DNA from: Candidatus Bathyarchaeota archaeon
GTDB lineage: Archaea > Thermoproteota > Bathyarchaeia > TCS64
Length of the DNA: 10,574 bases
NCBI GenBank assembly: GCA_030608725.1
Contig: JAUWDP010000019.1
Span: 1 to 10,574 of the forward strand
Reading direction: 5' to 3'
Shown here: positions 1-6,943 of the stretch, in pieces
Layout: each line of letters starts with the position of its first letter
Numbering within the stretch: the first letter of the stretch is position 1
Notes under the pieces: generated by a model
What the model was told of the DNA's origin: nothing
What the model saw: only the letters and a program-made list of their open reading frames with translations
Database searches by the model: none
Translations under genes and position numbers: made by a program

Positions 1-510
1 GAGATCGGCGCCCACGGCAAGTACACCCGTGGCCTCTTTAGGATGCACCAGTTCAACAAGGTGGAGCAGTTCGTCTTCAGCCTCCCCGAGCAGAGCTGGG
101 ATCTCCACGAGGAGCTGCAGAGGAACTGCGAGGAGCTCTACGAGGGGCTGGGGCTCCACTACAGGGTGGTCAACGTCTGCACCGGGGACATCGGCATCAT
201 CGCCGCGAAGAAGTACGACACCGAGTTCTGGATGGCTGACGGCGAGTTCAGGGAGATCGGCTCCAACAGTAACTGCACCGACTACCAAGCCCGGAGGCTC
301 AACATCAAGTACAGGATGAAGGAGGGGCAACCCCCCATGGGGCCGGCGCACACGCTGAACAACACGGCGCTGGCGACGAGCCGGACTATGGTGGCCATAC
401 TGGAGCAGTACCAGCAGGAGGACGGCTCGGTGGTCGTCCCGGAGGACCTGAGGAAGTACATGAACGGGATCGAGGTCATCGACGGGAGCCTCAACCCCTT
501 GAAGATCTGA
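1..510 (+). CDS. serS: Seryl-tRNA synthetase, C-terminal part (5' end outside window)
   Basis: Cytoplasmic class II aminoacyl-tRNA synthetase that charges tRNA-Ser with serine. Only the last 169 residues are here; the frame is open from base 1, so the gene starts upstream of the window. The visible part holds the end of the class II catalytic core: the TRGLFRMHQFNKVEQF stretch (motif 2 region), then the SNCTDYQARRLNIKY segment, and motif 3 around HTLNNTALATSRTMVAILE with the class II arginine. The tail DGSVVVPEDLRKYMNG matches the usual SerRS ending, so the 3' end is intact. This is the common (bacterial-type) SerRS, not the rare methanogen type. It ends 22 nt before the stop of the opposing PhzF gene; the gap is CT-rich with no obvious hairpin. 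Identification is secure. Confidence 0.96.
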   Translation, partial: EIGAHGKYTRGLFRMHQFNKVEQFVFSLPEQSWDLHEELQRNCEELYEGLGLHYRVVNVCTGDIGIIAAKKYDTEFWMADGEFREIGSNSNCTDYQARRLNIKYRMKEGQPPMGPAHTLNNTALATSRTMVAILEQYQQEDGSVVVPEDLRKYMNGIEVIDGSLNPLKI

Positions 511-532
511 GGGCTCCTTCTGCACCCTCTTC

Positions 533-1354
533 TTATTCTTGATAGTAGATGGTTCCAACCACGACCGTGGTCGCCTTCCCCGTGATGAGGACCCTCTCCT
601 CCGTGAGCTCCACGTGGAGCGCCCCTCCCCTCTCCGAGGACTGGTAGGCCTCCATCACGTTCTTACCCAACCTATCCGCCCAGTAGGGGGCTAGGACCGT
701 GTGAGCCGATCCGGTGACGGGGTCCTCGTTGATCCCCATCAAAGGAGCGAAGAAACGTGAGACGAAGTCGTAGGGGCTCGGACCCTTCGCCGTGATTATG
801 ACGCCCCTCCAGCCCAGGGAGTTGTCCGCGGCGAGGAGGGCGTCGAAGTCGGGGCTGCAGCTGCGGACCTCGTCGGAGTCGCCCAGGAGGACGAGGAGCT
901 TCTGGTTAGTGTCGGAGTACTGGACCTCCTTAGGATCGGAGATCCCCAGAGCCTCCAGCACCTCCTTTGGGGGCTCCACCTCGAAGGGATCGTTCCGTGG
1001 GAAGTCGAGACGGACGCCATCCGGGGTTTTCTCCGCGTAGAGGGCGCCGCTCAGGGTGTGGAATGTGATCCTCTCATCGTCGAGCCCAGCGTGCTCGAAG
1101 AGAACGTACGCTGAGGCAAGGGTGGCGTGGCCGCAGAGGGGGACCTCCCTGGCCGGGGTGAACCACCTCAGGTTATAGATGCCCTTGAGATTTGTCTCCT
1201 CGACGAAGGCCGTCTCGGAGAGGTTCATCTCCTTCGCGATGGACTGGTAGAGGTCGTCCTCGAGGTCGCAGGGCATGAGGCAGACCGCCGCCGGGTTCCC
1301 CTTGAAGGGCACATCTGTGAACGCGTCGATCTGGTAGAAAGGGGCCTGATTCAT
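533..1354 (-). CDS. PhzF family isomerase/epimerase-like protein
   Basis: 273 aa, a usual full length for the PhzF/diaminopimelate-epimerase fold. The N-terminus reads YQIDAFTDVPFKGNPAAVC, the family hallmark. NLSETAFV (residues 44-51) carries Glu47, the equivalent of the PhzF catalytic glutamate. FTPAREVPLCGHATLA (65-80) and DPVTGSAH (211-218) form the ligand-binding loops, and SSERGG (239-244) is the conserved basic loop. Members isomerise or epimerise small acids; no phenazine genes are nearby, so phenazine synthesis is unlikely and the real substrate is unknown. The ATG at 1354 is about 36 nt from a TATA-like box, giving a short leader. It is convergent with serS and divergent from the reductase-like gene at 1530. 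Confidence 0.92.
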   Translation of the reverse strand: MNQAPFYQIDAFTDVPFKGNPAAVCLMPCDLEDDLYQSIAKEMNLSETAFVEETNLKGIYNLRWFTPAREVPLCGHATLASAYVLFEHAGLDDERITFHTLSGALYAEKTPDGVRLDFPRNDPFEVEPPKEVLEALGISDPKEVQYSDTNQKLLVLLGDSDEVRSCSPDFDALLAADNSLGWRGVIITAKGPSPYDFVSRFFAPLMGINEDPVTGSAHTVLAPYWADRLGKNVMEAYQSSERGGALHVELTEERVLITGKATTVVVGTIYYQE

Positions 1355-1385
1355 GTTGATCAGCTAAAAAATGTAGCTAATCTGA

Positions 1386-1393
1386 GGTTATAT
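1386..1393 (-). promoter_or_regulatory. TATA-like box for the PhzF gene
   Basis: On the minus strand this reads ATATAACC, centred about 36 nt upstream of the PhzF start codon. Archaeal initiation about 25 nt downstream would leave a leader of roughly 10 nt. Inferred from spacing and composition. Confidence 0.55.
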
Positions 1394-1484
1394 CGGTTTG
1401 GTTCGCTTATTTCAGCCTCGATGAGGCTTCCTACAGGGCTCAACGGGAGGCCTGAATGCGTAGATGTTTTATTGGATACCCCCG

Positions 1485-1492
1485 ATTAAATG
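1485..1492 (+). promoter_or_regulatory. TATA-like box for the reductase-like gene at 1530
   Basis: ATTAAATG centred about 42 nt before the ATG at 1530. This spacing predicts initiation near 1515 and rules against the in-frame ATG at 1464, which would lie upstream of the box. A second AT-rich stretch (GTTTTATT, 1465-1472) is a weaker alternative. Confidence 0.45.
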
Positions 1493-1529
1493 CTCGAAAA
1501 GGGACGATACGCAGTCTTCGGTGTCCACG

Positions 1530-2474
1530 ATGGATGAAGAACAGGCTAGAAGGATACTCGTCTACGGGGCTGGCCCAGTGGGGACTATTCTGGCTTACCA
1601 TCTCCAGGACGCGGGCTTGGACGTCACGGTGTTGGCGAGGGGTCAGCGACTGGAGTACATCCAGCGCTACGGCGTCATGCTGGAGCCCTCCGACACGGGG
1701 AGGGCGACGAGCCGGAAGGTTGACGTCATCGACAGGCTCTTCCCGGAGGACGCCTATGGCCTGGTCATTGTTGCCGTGGGTAAGAACCACTACTCGAGGG
1801 TGCTTCCCTTCCTCTCCGCCAACATCTACACCCCAAACGTCCTCTTCCTTGGGAACAACGTCGAGGGCTCCGGTGAGATGGTCCGCCTCCTAGGACGCGA
1901 CCGAGTGCTCCTGGGTTTTCCATTCATGAACGGCACGATAGAGGGGCGTGCAGTCCAGTACAAGACAGCTGAGAAGACCTCGATCTCCATCGGTGAGCTG
2001 GACGGTGGGGCGTCGGAGAGGCTCACCTGGATCACGGGACTCCTCGAGGGAGCAGGATTCAACGTGGTGGCCAACCAGAACATGGAGGCCTGGCTGAAGT
2101 ACCACGCGGCGGTGATACTGCCCCTTGCCTGCGCCTATATCAAGGCCGGGCGCGACGTCAAGGGGTTGACCGGGGACAGGGATGGCATGACCGGTGTGAT
2201 CAAGGCGATGCGAGAGGGATTCAGCGTCCTCAAGGAGCTGGGATACCCGTACGCGCTGGAGAGCCTGAAGAGGCTGGAAGGGCTCCCCATGATGCTGGCC
2301 GTACCCTATCTTCGGAGGGAGCTGAACAAGGCTGAGCTCGAGTACGTCCTCATCAGGGCTGAGGCCATGAGGGGGGAGCTGGAGGTACTCGATGAGGAGT
2401 TCAGAAAGCTGAAGGGGTCAGCCTCGATGCAGACCCCCATCTACGACGAATTGAGAAAGAACATACAAAAGTAG
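1530..2474 (+). CDS. Ketopantoate reductase (ApbA/PanE) superfamily protein, atypical active site
   Basis: 314 aa soluble protein. Residues 9-18 (ILVYGAGPVG) are the Rossmann dinucleotide-binding motif. The middle holds the VIVAVG and VLFLGNNVEG strands typical of the PanE/ApbA fold, and WLKYHAAV (188-195) contains Lys190, aligned by eye with the family catalytic lysine. The usual asparagine four residues later is Ala194, and the C-terminal SSMxQD...TEID block is not recognisable; instead there is a helical segment (260-296) followed by TPIYDEL, which resembles the family's end. It is therefore probably an NAD(P)H-dependent reductase of another 2-oxo substrate rather than pantothenate-pathway PanE, or a binding protein. 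The start at 1530 is preferred because GAGPVG then falls near the N-terminus and a TATA-like box lies upstream; an in-frame ATG at 1464 would add 22 unlikely residues. Confidence 0.85.
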   Translation: MDEEQARRILVYGAGPVGTILAYHLQDAGLDVTVLARGQRLEYIQRYGVMLEPSDTGRATSRKVDVIDRLFPEDAYGLVIVAVGKNHYSRVLPFLSANIYTPNVLFLGNNVEGSGEMVRLLGRDRVLLGFPFMNGTIEGRAVQYKTAEKTSISIGELDGGASERLTWITGLLEGAGFNVVANQNMEAWLKYHAAVILPLACAYIKAGRDVKGLTGDRDGMTGVIKAMREGFSVLKELGYPYALESLKRLEGLPMMLAVPYLRRELNKAELEYVLIRAEAMRGELEVLDEEFRKLKGSASMQTPIYDELRKNIQK

Positions 2475-2509
2475 ATAGGATAGGAATTTCTTTAGGTGTC
2501 ACTCGTGGC

Positions 2510-2530
2510 TGGGTCGTCCGCCCTGACCCA
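2510..2530. other. Short inverted repeat in convergent gap
   Basis: TGGGTC and GACCCA form a 6-bp stem with a 9-nt loop, between the stops of the reductase-like gene (2474) and the cyclophilin (2550). No T-run follows directly on either strand, although T-rich patches flank it (about 2487-2493 and 2547-2558). It may help termination for the pair; weak evidence. Confidence 0.3.
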
Positions 2531-2549
2531 TCCTCTAAGAGTTCGCTTT

Positions 2550-3044
2550 TCAGCTTTTCACATACGCTCTCTGGATGGTTATGTCCTCAACGGGCCAGTC
2601 ACGATTCATGCCCTTGCTACCCGTCCTGACTGAAGCGATCTTGTCGACGACATCCATCCCGCTGGTTATCTTCCCGAAGACGGCGTATCCGTCGTTCCCC
2701 GGGGAGCGGTTTAGGTTTTGGTTGTCCACGAGGTTGAGGAAGAACTGGCTCGTCGCCGAGTTCGGGTCGTTGGTCCGGGCCATGGAGATGGCCCCCCTAT
2801 CGTTCTTGAGGCCGTTGTCCGCCTCAAGCCTGATGGGGGCCCGGGTCTGCTTCTGAGTGCAATCCGGGAGGTGGCCGCCGCCCTGGACGACGAATCCGGG
2901 GATGACCCTGTGGAACACGGTGCCGTCGAAGAAGCCGTCGTTGGCGTACTTGACGAAGTTCTCGACCGTGATGGGCGCCTTCTCCCTATCCATCTCGATC
3001 TCTATGACGCCCATGCTGGTCTCGAAGACTACTATCTCGGTCAT
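2550..3044 (-). CDS. Cyclophilin-type peptidyl-prolyl cis-trans isomerase
   Basis: 164 aa, the size of compact prokaryotic PpiB-type cyclophilins; a cytoplasmic folding enzyme that isomerises X-Pro bonds, with no signal peptide. FHRVIPGFVVQGG (44-56) holds the catalytic Arg46 and Gln54; SMAR (87-90), NSATSQFFLN (95-104) and GYAVFGK (119-125) complete the active-site signature. The frame stays open to an ATG at 3107, but the start at 3044 (MTEIVVFETSMG) fits the family N-terminus and sits about 35 nt after a TATA-like box located inside the longer version. The upstream extension would also overlap the neighbouring gene's stop. It is transcribed in the same direction as the cysteine-rich gene 59 nt upstream but seems to have its own promoter. 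Confidence 0.94.
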   Translation of the reverse strand: MTEIVVFETSMGVIEIEMDREKAPITVENFVKYANDGFFDGTVFHRVIPGFVVQGGGHLPDCTQKQTRAPIRLEADNGLKNDRGAISMARTNDPNSATSQFFLNLVDNQNLNRSPGNDGYAVFGKITSGMDVVDKIASVRTGSKGMNRDWPVEDITIQRAYVKS

Positions 3045-3074
3045 TTCGATACGACATACGTTGAACATGCCTCT

Positions 3075-3084
3075 GGTTAAAGTT
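3075..3084 (-). promoter_or_regulatory. TATA-like box for the cyclophilin gene
   Basis: Minus-strand AACTTTAACC centred about 35 nt before the ATG at 3044, in the 59-nt gap after the stop of the upstream cysteine-rich gene. It supports the shorter cyclophilin start and an independent transcript. Confidence 0.5.
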
Positions 3085-3103
3085 AGTGATGGGTATGCCG
3101 GTG

Positions 3104-3547
3104 TCATCTAGAAAGTTTCTCTGACATCCATTCAGCGGCCCATTCGACGTATTCGTTGCAATGGGTTTCTCCGCGTTCCTTCATGCCCTCGTATACCTCC
3201 CGGCCCTCCTCAGTCCTGAAATCTACTCCCAGGAGGTCGAGGCAGTTGACGGCCCCCCATTTAGCCTCGAAGGCCTTCATGAACTCCTGACATGCATCCC
3301 TAGCATCCTGGCGTTTCTCCGTGAAGGCATCTAGGTCCTCGTTCCCGTTGGTGCCGTTCAGGAGGCCGAGGGCCATGCAGGCCCCGCTCACCGCTCCGCA
3401 GACGCTCTGCCAGCCGCCAACGCCGCCGCCGAACAAGGAGGCGATCCGCATTGTGTCATTCCCGAAGTCTGGGAGGGGGACCTTCTCGTTTATCCTAAGG
3501 AGGGCGCTCTCACAGCAGTTGAACCTGAGTTCACCTTTCGATATCAT
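3104..3547 (-). CDS. C_GCAxxG_C_C family redox-type protein
   Basis: 147 aa, cysteine-rich, no membrane segment. Cysteines are at 11, 12, 50, 57, 86, 102 and 130. The core CGAVSGACMALGL (50-62) after a glycine-rich run (FGGGVGGW, 40-47) is the family signature, and the downstream pattern of Cys102 in NCLDLLGVDF and Cys130 in CNEYVEWAAEW matches the rest of the family. Members are thought to bind metal or a redox centre, and some are fused to redox partners; the biochemical role here is not known. The start ATG at 3547 lies 28 nt from a TATA-like box, so the transcript is probably leaderless. It is followed on the same strand by the cyclophilin. Confidence 0.9.
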   Translation of the reverse strand: MISKGELRFNCCESALLRINEKVPLPDFGNDTMRIASLFGGGVGGWQSVCGAVSGACMALGLLNGTNGNEDLDAFTEKRQDARDACQEFMKAFEAKWGAVNCLDLLGVDFRTEEGREVYEGMKERGETHCNEYVEWAAEWMSEKLSR

Positions 3548-3570
3548 GTTGTATCAGTTCGGCATTTCAA

Positions 3571-3579
3571 GTATAAAAC
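3571..3579 (-). promoter_or_regulatory. TATA-like box for the cysteine-rich gene
   Basis: Minus-strand GTTTTATAC centred about 28 nt before the ATG at 3547, the spacing expected for a leaderless archaeal transcript. Confidence 0.6.
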
Positions 3580-3749
3580 AACACCAATACGGCTCTACTC
3601 CAATGACATCAAGGGGATAGACCATTTTATTCTCCGCTTTCCAGTAGATCGTGGGTGTGCCTATGAAGGTCTACGTGGTCTGCTACCTCGAGGGGACGGC
3701 GGACCAATTTGGGGCCCCTCTTCCCTGCGGCCTGCGTAGTGCGGAACGT

Positions 3750-3757
3750 TTTTTAAG
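3750..3757 (+). promoter_or_regulatory. TATA-like box deciding the start of the small four-Cys protein
   Basis: TTTTTAAG centred about 29 nt before the ATG at 3783, ideal for a leaderless start there. It lies inside the longer in-frame ORF beginning near 3651/3663, so it argues for the short form. A weaker AT-rich element (TTTTATTC, near 3625-3632) could serve an ATG at 3663. Confidence 0.45.
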
Positions 3758-3782
3758 CATGGGTCATGGGGTTGATTTTGAT

Positions 3783-3971
3783 ATGAGCAGTGGTAGTCGT
3801 CCCGTCTGTATCGGGATGTATGGCACGGAGGACGATTGTCAGGAGTGCGAATGGCGGAGGAAGTGCGAGGAGATGGCTGATAGCATCGACTCCGCTGTCA
3901 CCCGGAAGGGTGAGCATGTCCGCATCGTCAGCAAGTACAAGGAGAAGAAGTACAAGCCCAGACGGATCTAG
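3783..3971 (+). CDS. Small four-cysteine (probable zinc-binding) protein, unknown function
   Basis: 62 aa. Cys9, Cys19, Cys22 and Cys28 are spaced C-x9-C-x2-C-x5-C in PVCIGMYGTEDDCQEC followed by WRRKC, the type of arrangement seen in small zinc- or metal-binding modules (P-x-C-[FI]-G ... C-x2-C ... C). The C-terminus from residue 41 is very basic (KYKEKKYKPRRI at the end), which could contact nucleic acid; this is inference. The start is uncertain: the frame is open back to an ATG at 3663 (102 aa, adding two cysteines) and a GTG at 3651. I prefer 3783 because a TATA-like box sits 29 nt before it and codons just upstream (CGT, AGT, TTA, GAA) are unlike the local coding style. No specific family recognised. 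Confidence 0.6.
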   Translation: MSSGSRPVCIGMYGTEDDCQECEWRRKCEEMADSIDSAVTRKGEHVRIVSKYKEKKYKPRRI

Positions 3972-4045
3972 GTCGGTTCACTTTCTGCTTTGATCCTCCT
4001 TATTGTAGGGTATAGAGGAGATGTCACCCTCGCCTAACTCATTTC

Positions 4046-4064
4046 GATGAGATCTGTTCTCGTC
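4046..4064 (+). terminator. Candidate hairpin downstream of the small four-Cys gene
   Basis: GATGAGA and TCTCGTC form a 7-bp stem (one G-U pair) with a 5-nt loop, followed 14 nt later by a TTTT run. It lies in the 175-nt gap 3972-4146, which otherwise holds only the promoter of the amidohydrolase. Weak evidence for termination. Confidence 0.25.
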
Positions 4065-4100
4065 AGGGTCGTCTGACTTTTCACGGTTTGTTATGTCTTG

Positions 4101-4108
4101 AATAAAAG
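4101..4108 (+). promoter_or_regulatory. TATA-like box for the amidohydrolase gene
   Basis: AATAAAAG centred about 43 nt before the ATG at 4147; initiation near 4130 would leave a short purine-rich leader (4125-4138). Confidence 0.45.
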
Positions 4109-4146
4109 ACAAATAGGATCATCAACAGAGAGAGGACCGATGTTCT

Positions 4147-5463
4147 ATGGTAGACCCCATCTACGATGAGATCAAGGGTCACGTTGATCGCATACAGTTG
4201 ATCGACACACACGAGCACCTGATCCCGGAGAGGGAGAGGTTAAAATCAGAAGTTGATATGCTGGCCACCTTCTTCTCCCACTACGCCTCTTCGGACCTCC
4301 GATCGGCGGGGATGACCGAGGGAGAGCTCCGAAAGATCCGGGATCCATCGATCCCCCTAGAGGAGAGGTGGGAGGTCTTCGAGCCCTGGTGGGAGATGAT
4401 AAGGAACACGGGTTACGCCAGGGCCCTCGAGATCGCCGCCAGGGACCTGTACGGTGTCGAGGGGATCAGCTCGGAGACGTACGTGGAGCTCTCCGAGAAG
4501 ATAAAGGAGAGGAACAGGGAGGGGCTCTACCGCTGGGTCCTAAAGGAGCGTTCCGGGATCGACGTCTCGATCAACGACACGATCAACGTGGATGTGGACA
4601 GGTCCCTGTTCGCGCCCGTGTACAGGTTCGGCGAGTTCCTCAACGTCAGGGACAGGACGAGCCTAGAGGAACTGGGGAGGAAGGTCGGAGGTCCTATTCA
4701 CGCCTTCAGGGACATGGTCTCCGCCCTCAAGGCTGAGATCGGGAGGATGGCCCCCAAGATCGTGGGGGTGAAGATAGGCCTGGCCTACGCGCGTCCCATC
4801 AAGTTCGAGAAGGTCCGGCTCTCCGAGGCGGAGGAAGCGTTCAACGCCATCTACAAGGTGGATGGCATGAGGGTCAACGACGACCCCGAGTACTGGAAGA
4901 ACGTCCCCGAGTACCCGGGCTACGAGGTTCTGCGGCCTATGCAGGACTACCTGGTCCACGTGTTGATCGGGGAGGCGGAGAGGAGGGGGCTCCCCATCCA
5001 GATCCACACCGGGCTCCAAGAGGGGAACGAGAACGTCGTCTCTCACTCGAATCCCGAGCTCCTCATCAACCTGTTCATGGAGTACAGGGACGCCCGCTTC
5101 GACATCTTCCACGGGGCGTGGCCCTACTGGGAGGAGCTCGGCGCCATCGCGAAGAACTTCCCCAACGTCTACATCGACATGTGCTGGATGCACATAATCT
5201 CGCCGGCCAGGTCAAGGAGCGCCCTCTCCGATTGGCTCGACGAGGTCCCGGCGAACAAGATCATGGGCTTCGGAGGGGACTACCTCTTCGTCGAGGGGGC
5301 GTACGGCCACTCGGTCATCGCCAGGGAGAATGTCGCCAAGGTCCTGGCATCCAAGATCGATGAGGGGACCTACTCCATGGAGCAGGCGAAGAAGTACGCC
5401 TCCTGGATCCTCAGGGAGAACCCCATGAGGCTCTTCTTCCCGAAGGGACTCCTATCCGGCTAG
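4147..5463 (+). CDS. Amidohydrolase superfamily protein (FluG N-terminal / uronate-isomerase-like)
   Basis: 438 aa TIM-barrel metal-dependent hydrolase or isomerase, no signal peptide. Likely active-site residues in order: IDTHEHL (19-25) with the HxH pair His22/His24; Lys209 in VGVKIGLAYARP; IQIHTGLQEGNEN (285-297) with His287; FHGAWPYWEELGAIAKNFPNV (321-341) with His322; and GFGGDY (374-379) with Asp378. The IHTGLQ, HGAWPYW and NPNVYIDMCW-like blocks resemble the amidohydrolase domain of FluG/nodulin-type proteins and COG1904-like uronate isomerases more than ACMSD-type decarboxylases. Substrate unknown. It overlaps the stop of the convergent M24-like gene by 4 nt (shared CTAG). Being in the same block as kynureninase makes a role in aromatic or amino-acid catabolism conceivable, but this is context only. 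Confidence 0.88.
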   Translation: MVDPIYDEIKGHVDRIQLIDTHEHLIPERERLKSEVDMLATFFSHYASSDLRSAGMTEGELRKIRDPSIPLEERWEVFEPWWEMIRNTGYARALEIAARDLYGVEGISSETYVELSEKIKERNREGLYRWVLKERSGIDVSINDTINVDVDRSLFAPVYRFGEFLNVRDRTSLEELGRKVGGPIHAFRDMVSALKAEIGRMAPKIVGVKIGLAYARPIKFEKVRLSEAEEAFNAIYKVDGMRVNDDPEYWKNVPEYPGYEVLRPMQDYLVHVLIGEAERRGLPIQIHTGLQEGNENVVSHSNPELLINLFMEYRDARFDIFHGAWPYWEELGAIAKNFPNVYIDMCWMHIISPARSRSALSDWLDEVPANKIMGFGGDYLFVEGAYGHSVIARENVAKVLASKIDEGTYSMEQAKKYASWILRENPMRLFFPKGLLSG

Positions 5464-6866
5464 CCCTCGACCATCCTCATCGCCCTGTGGGGCGCCAGTA
5501 GGTACGGTGGGAGGTAGGCTGAGATGTTGGAGAAGGGGAGGACCTCAGGCTTCAGACTTATCCCCAGCTCATCCTCCATGAACCTCCGCCGAGCCATTAT
5601 CCTCCCCCAGGCCTCCGGGTAACGCTCGGCGAACTCGGCTCGAAGCCTCTCGTCGGCGAGGGCAATACCATCCTTAATGTTGGTGGTGAAGTAGGGCGTC
5701 CCCGTGGCCGGGATCACGTCCACCTGGAGGGCCATGCCCGACCTGAGGGGGATCCGGGAGCCCTCGTAGATGGGGGAGTGGACCCACTCGTCGAGGTGGA
5801 TCAAGTGCCCCGGGTTGAGATGGACGCCGAAGAAGGGATCACCTATCCTGGCGTGGATGACCCTGTACATCTCACCTCCCGTTACACCGATGCCCATGTG
5901 CTCGTACCATGCCGCAATCGCCTCGAAGTAGGGCGCGACGAGCCTGTCGACGTAGTCCGAGACCTCCGAGGGGAGCTCGTCCGGCCCCTCCGCGACGAAG
6001 CCCGCGCGACAGTTGAGGGCCCCCCAGACCCCGTATGCGGTGGTGAAGGGGTCGCCCCTCTCGATGACCCTGGAGGAGGGGCTGCCCAGACCCATGAAGG
6101 ACCTCGGCCCGCTGGACAGCATCAGGTGGCAGGACAGGGGCATCCCGTTGAGCCTCATCAGCCTGACTGCGTCGTACTCGGACATACCGGGGCGTAGACC
6201 GAAGATGACGTCCCTCACGGCCTGAGAGGTGTGGGTCGCAGCGAACTCAAACCAGGCCAGCTGATCCACCTCATTCGATGTGCGCAGCCCGGTCTCCGGG
6301 TTCATCATGATCGCGTTACAGTTGATGACGCTGTCATGTCCGGCCGCTGAGCGGAGCGAGTCGGCGATGTATGAGGGGATCTCAAGCCTCGTCTCCGGGC
6401 TCTCGGCCTCCGAGGATAGGTAATACTTCCATCCTACGACCCCAACCCTGTCAGCCCGCTTGAGACCGGCCCCTTCCAGGATTTCCTCCAGCCGGGTGCC
6501 ATCTCTGTCCTGGCCCATCAGGCTGAAACTTGGATACAGGACGGGGTCGAGGTCATCCTCGACGGGGCTCACAGGTATGTACCCCATGCCCTCGTGGCCC
6601 ACCACGAGTGTGGGCCTCCTATCCTCTCCTATCTCCACGAGGAGCAGCGCCTCCTCGAACCGTGGATCGTATCCTGTGAGATAGGCGAGATTCGCGAAGT
6701 GCTCCCTGTCGGCGTAGACCGCAACGTGGTCGTAACCCTCCTCCCCCGCCCGTCTTCGCAGCTCGGACATCCTGGACCTGTATGTCTTCGCTGGGATGGT
6801 GGGCTCAACCGTGGGCATGCCGAACTCGGGCAGCTCCAGGTCTGCTAGTTCTGCGTGTCGGACCAT
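5460..6866 (-). CDS. M24 family (Xaa-Pro peptidase/creatinase fold) protein with degenerate metal site
   Basis: 468 aa. Residues 29-175 form a creatinase-type N-terminal domain (YRSRMSELRRRAGEEGYD, then LAYLTGYD at 60-67); residues 200-430 form the pita-bread domain (GLRPGMSEYDAV at 223-233, GDPFTTAYG at 271-279, NPGHLIHLDEWVHSP at 351-365, SGMALQVDVIP at 376-386). By eye, of the five usual metal ligands (D, D, H, E, E) only the histidine (His354) remains: the two aspartates are Ala277 and Ala288, and the two glutamates Asp383 and Lys398. The creatinase catalytic histidine position also appears to be Leu260. It is thus unlikely to be a standard dinuclear metallopeptidase; a metal-free hydrolase or a binding protein is possible. 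It shares a promoter region with kynureninase and a tail overlap with the amidohydrolase. Confidence 0.88.
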   Translation of the reverse strand: MVRHAELADLELPEFGMPTVEPTIPAKTYRSRMSELRRRAGEEGYDHVAVYADREHFANLAYLTGYDPRFEEALLLVEIGEDRRPTLVVGHEGMGYIPVSPVEDDLDPVLYPSFSLMGQDRDGTRLEEILEGAGLKRADRVGVVGWKYYLSSEAESPETRLEIPSYIADSLRSAAGHDSVINCNAIMMNPETGLRTSNEVDQLAWFEFAATHTSQAVRDVIFGLRPGMSEYDAVRLMRLNGMPLSCHLMLSSGPRSFMGLGSPSSRVIERGDPFTTAYGVWGALNCRAGFVAEGPDELPSEVSDYVDRLVAPYFEAIAAWYEHMGIGVTGGEMYRVIHARIGDPFFGVHLNPGHLIHLDEWVHSPIYEGSRIPLRSGMALQVDVIPATGTPYFTTNIKDGIALADERLRAEFAERYPEAWGRIMARRRFMEDELGISLKPEVLPFSNISAYLPPYLLAPHRAMRMVEG

Positions 6867-6900
6867 TGAGGATCACTAGTCTACTATTGGATCTACGAAT

Positions 6901-6908
6901 TCTTAAAG
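6901..6908. promoter_or_regulatory. Shared bidirectional TATA element between the M24-like gene and kynureninase
   Basis: TCTTAAAG (plus) reads CTTTAAGA on the minus strand; the TTAA core (6903-6906) is symmetric. It is 38 nt from the M24-like ATG (6866, minus) and 39 nt from the kynureninase ATG (6944, plus), so the same element has suitable spacing for both genes. The 77-nt gap holds no better box on either strand. Confidence 0.5.
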
Positions 6909-6943
6909 CCAGACAGCATCCAATATCCTTCGAGGATTCGACG

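Noticed and set aside
1464..1529. N-terminal extension of the reductase-like protein from the ATG at 1464
   Set aside because: The 22 extra residues precede the Rossmann motif unnaturally and the TATA-like box would fall inside the coding sequence.
3045..3107. N-terminal extension of the cyclophilin to 3107
   Set aside because: The extra 21 residues contain the likely promoter, and the family N-terminus fits MTEIVVFETSMG at 3044.
4663..5193. 176-aa open frame antisense to the amidohydrolase
   Set aside because: Low-complexity Val/Asp/Leu/Pro composition and full overlap with a conserved gene mark it as a shadow.
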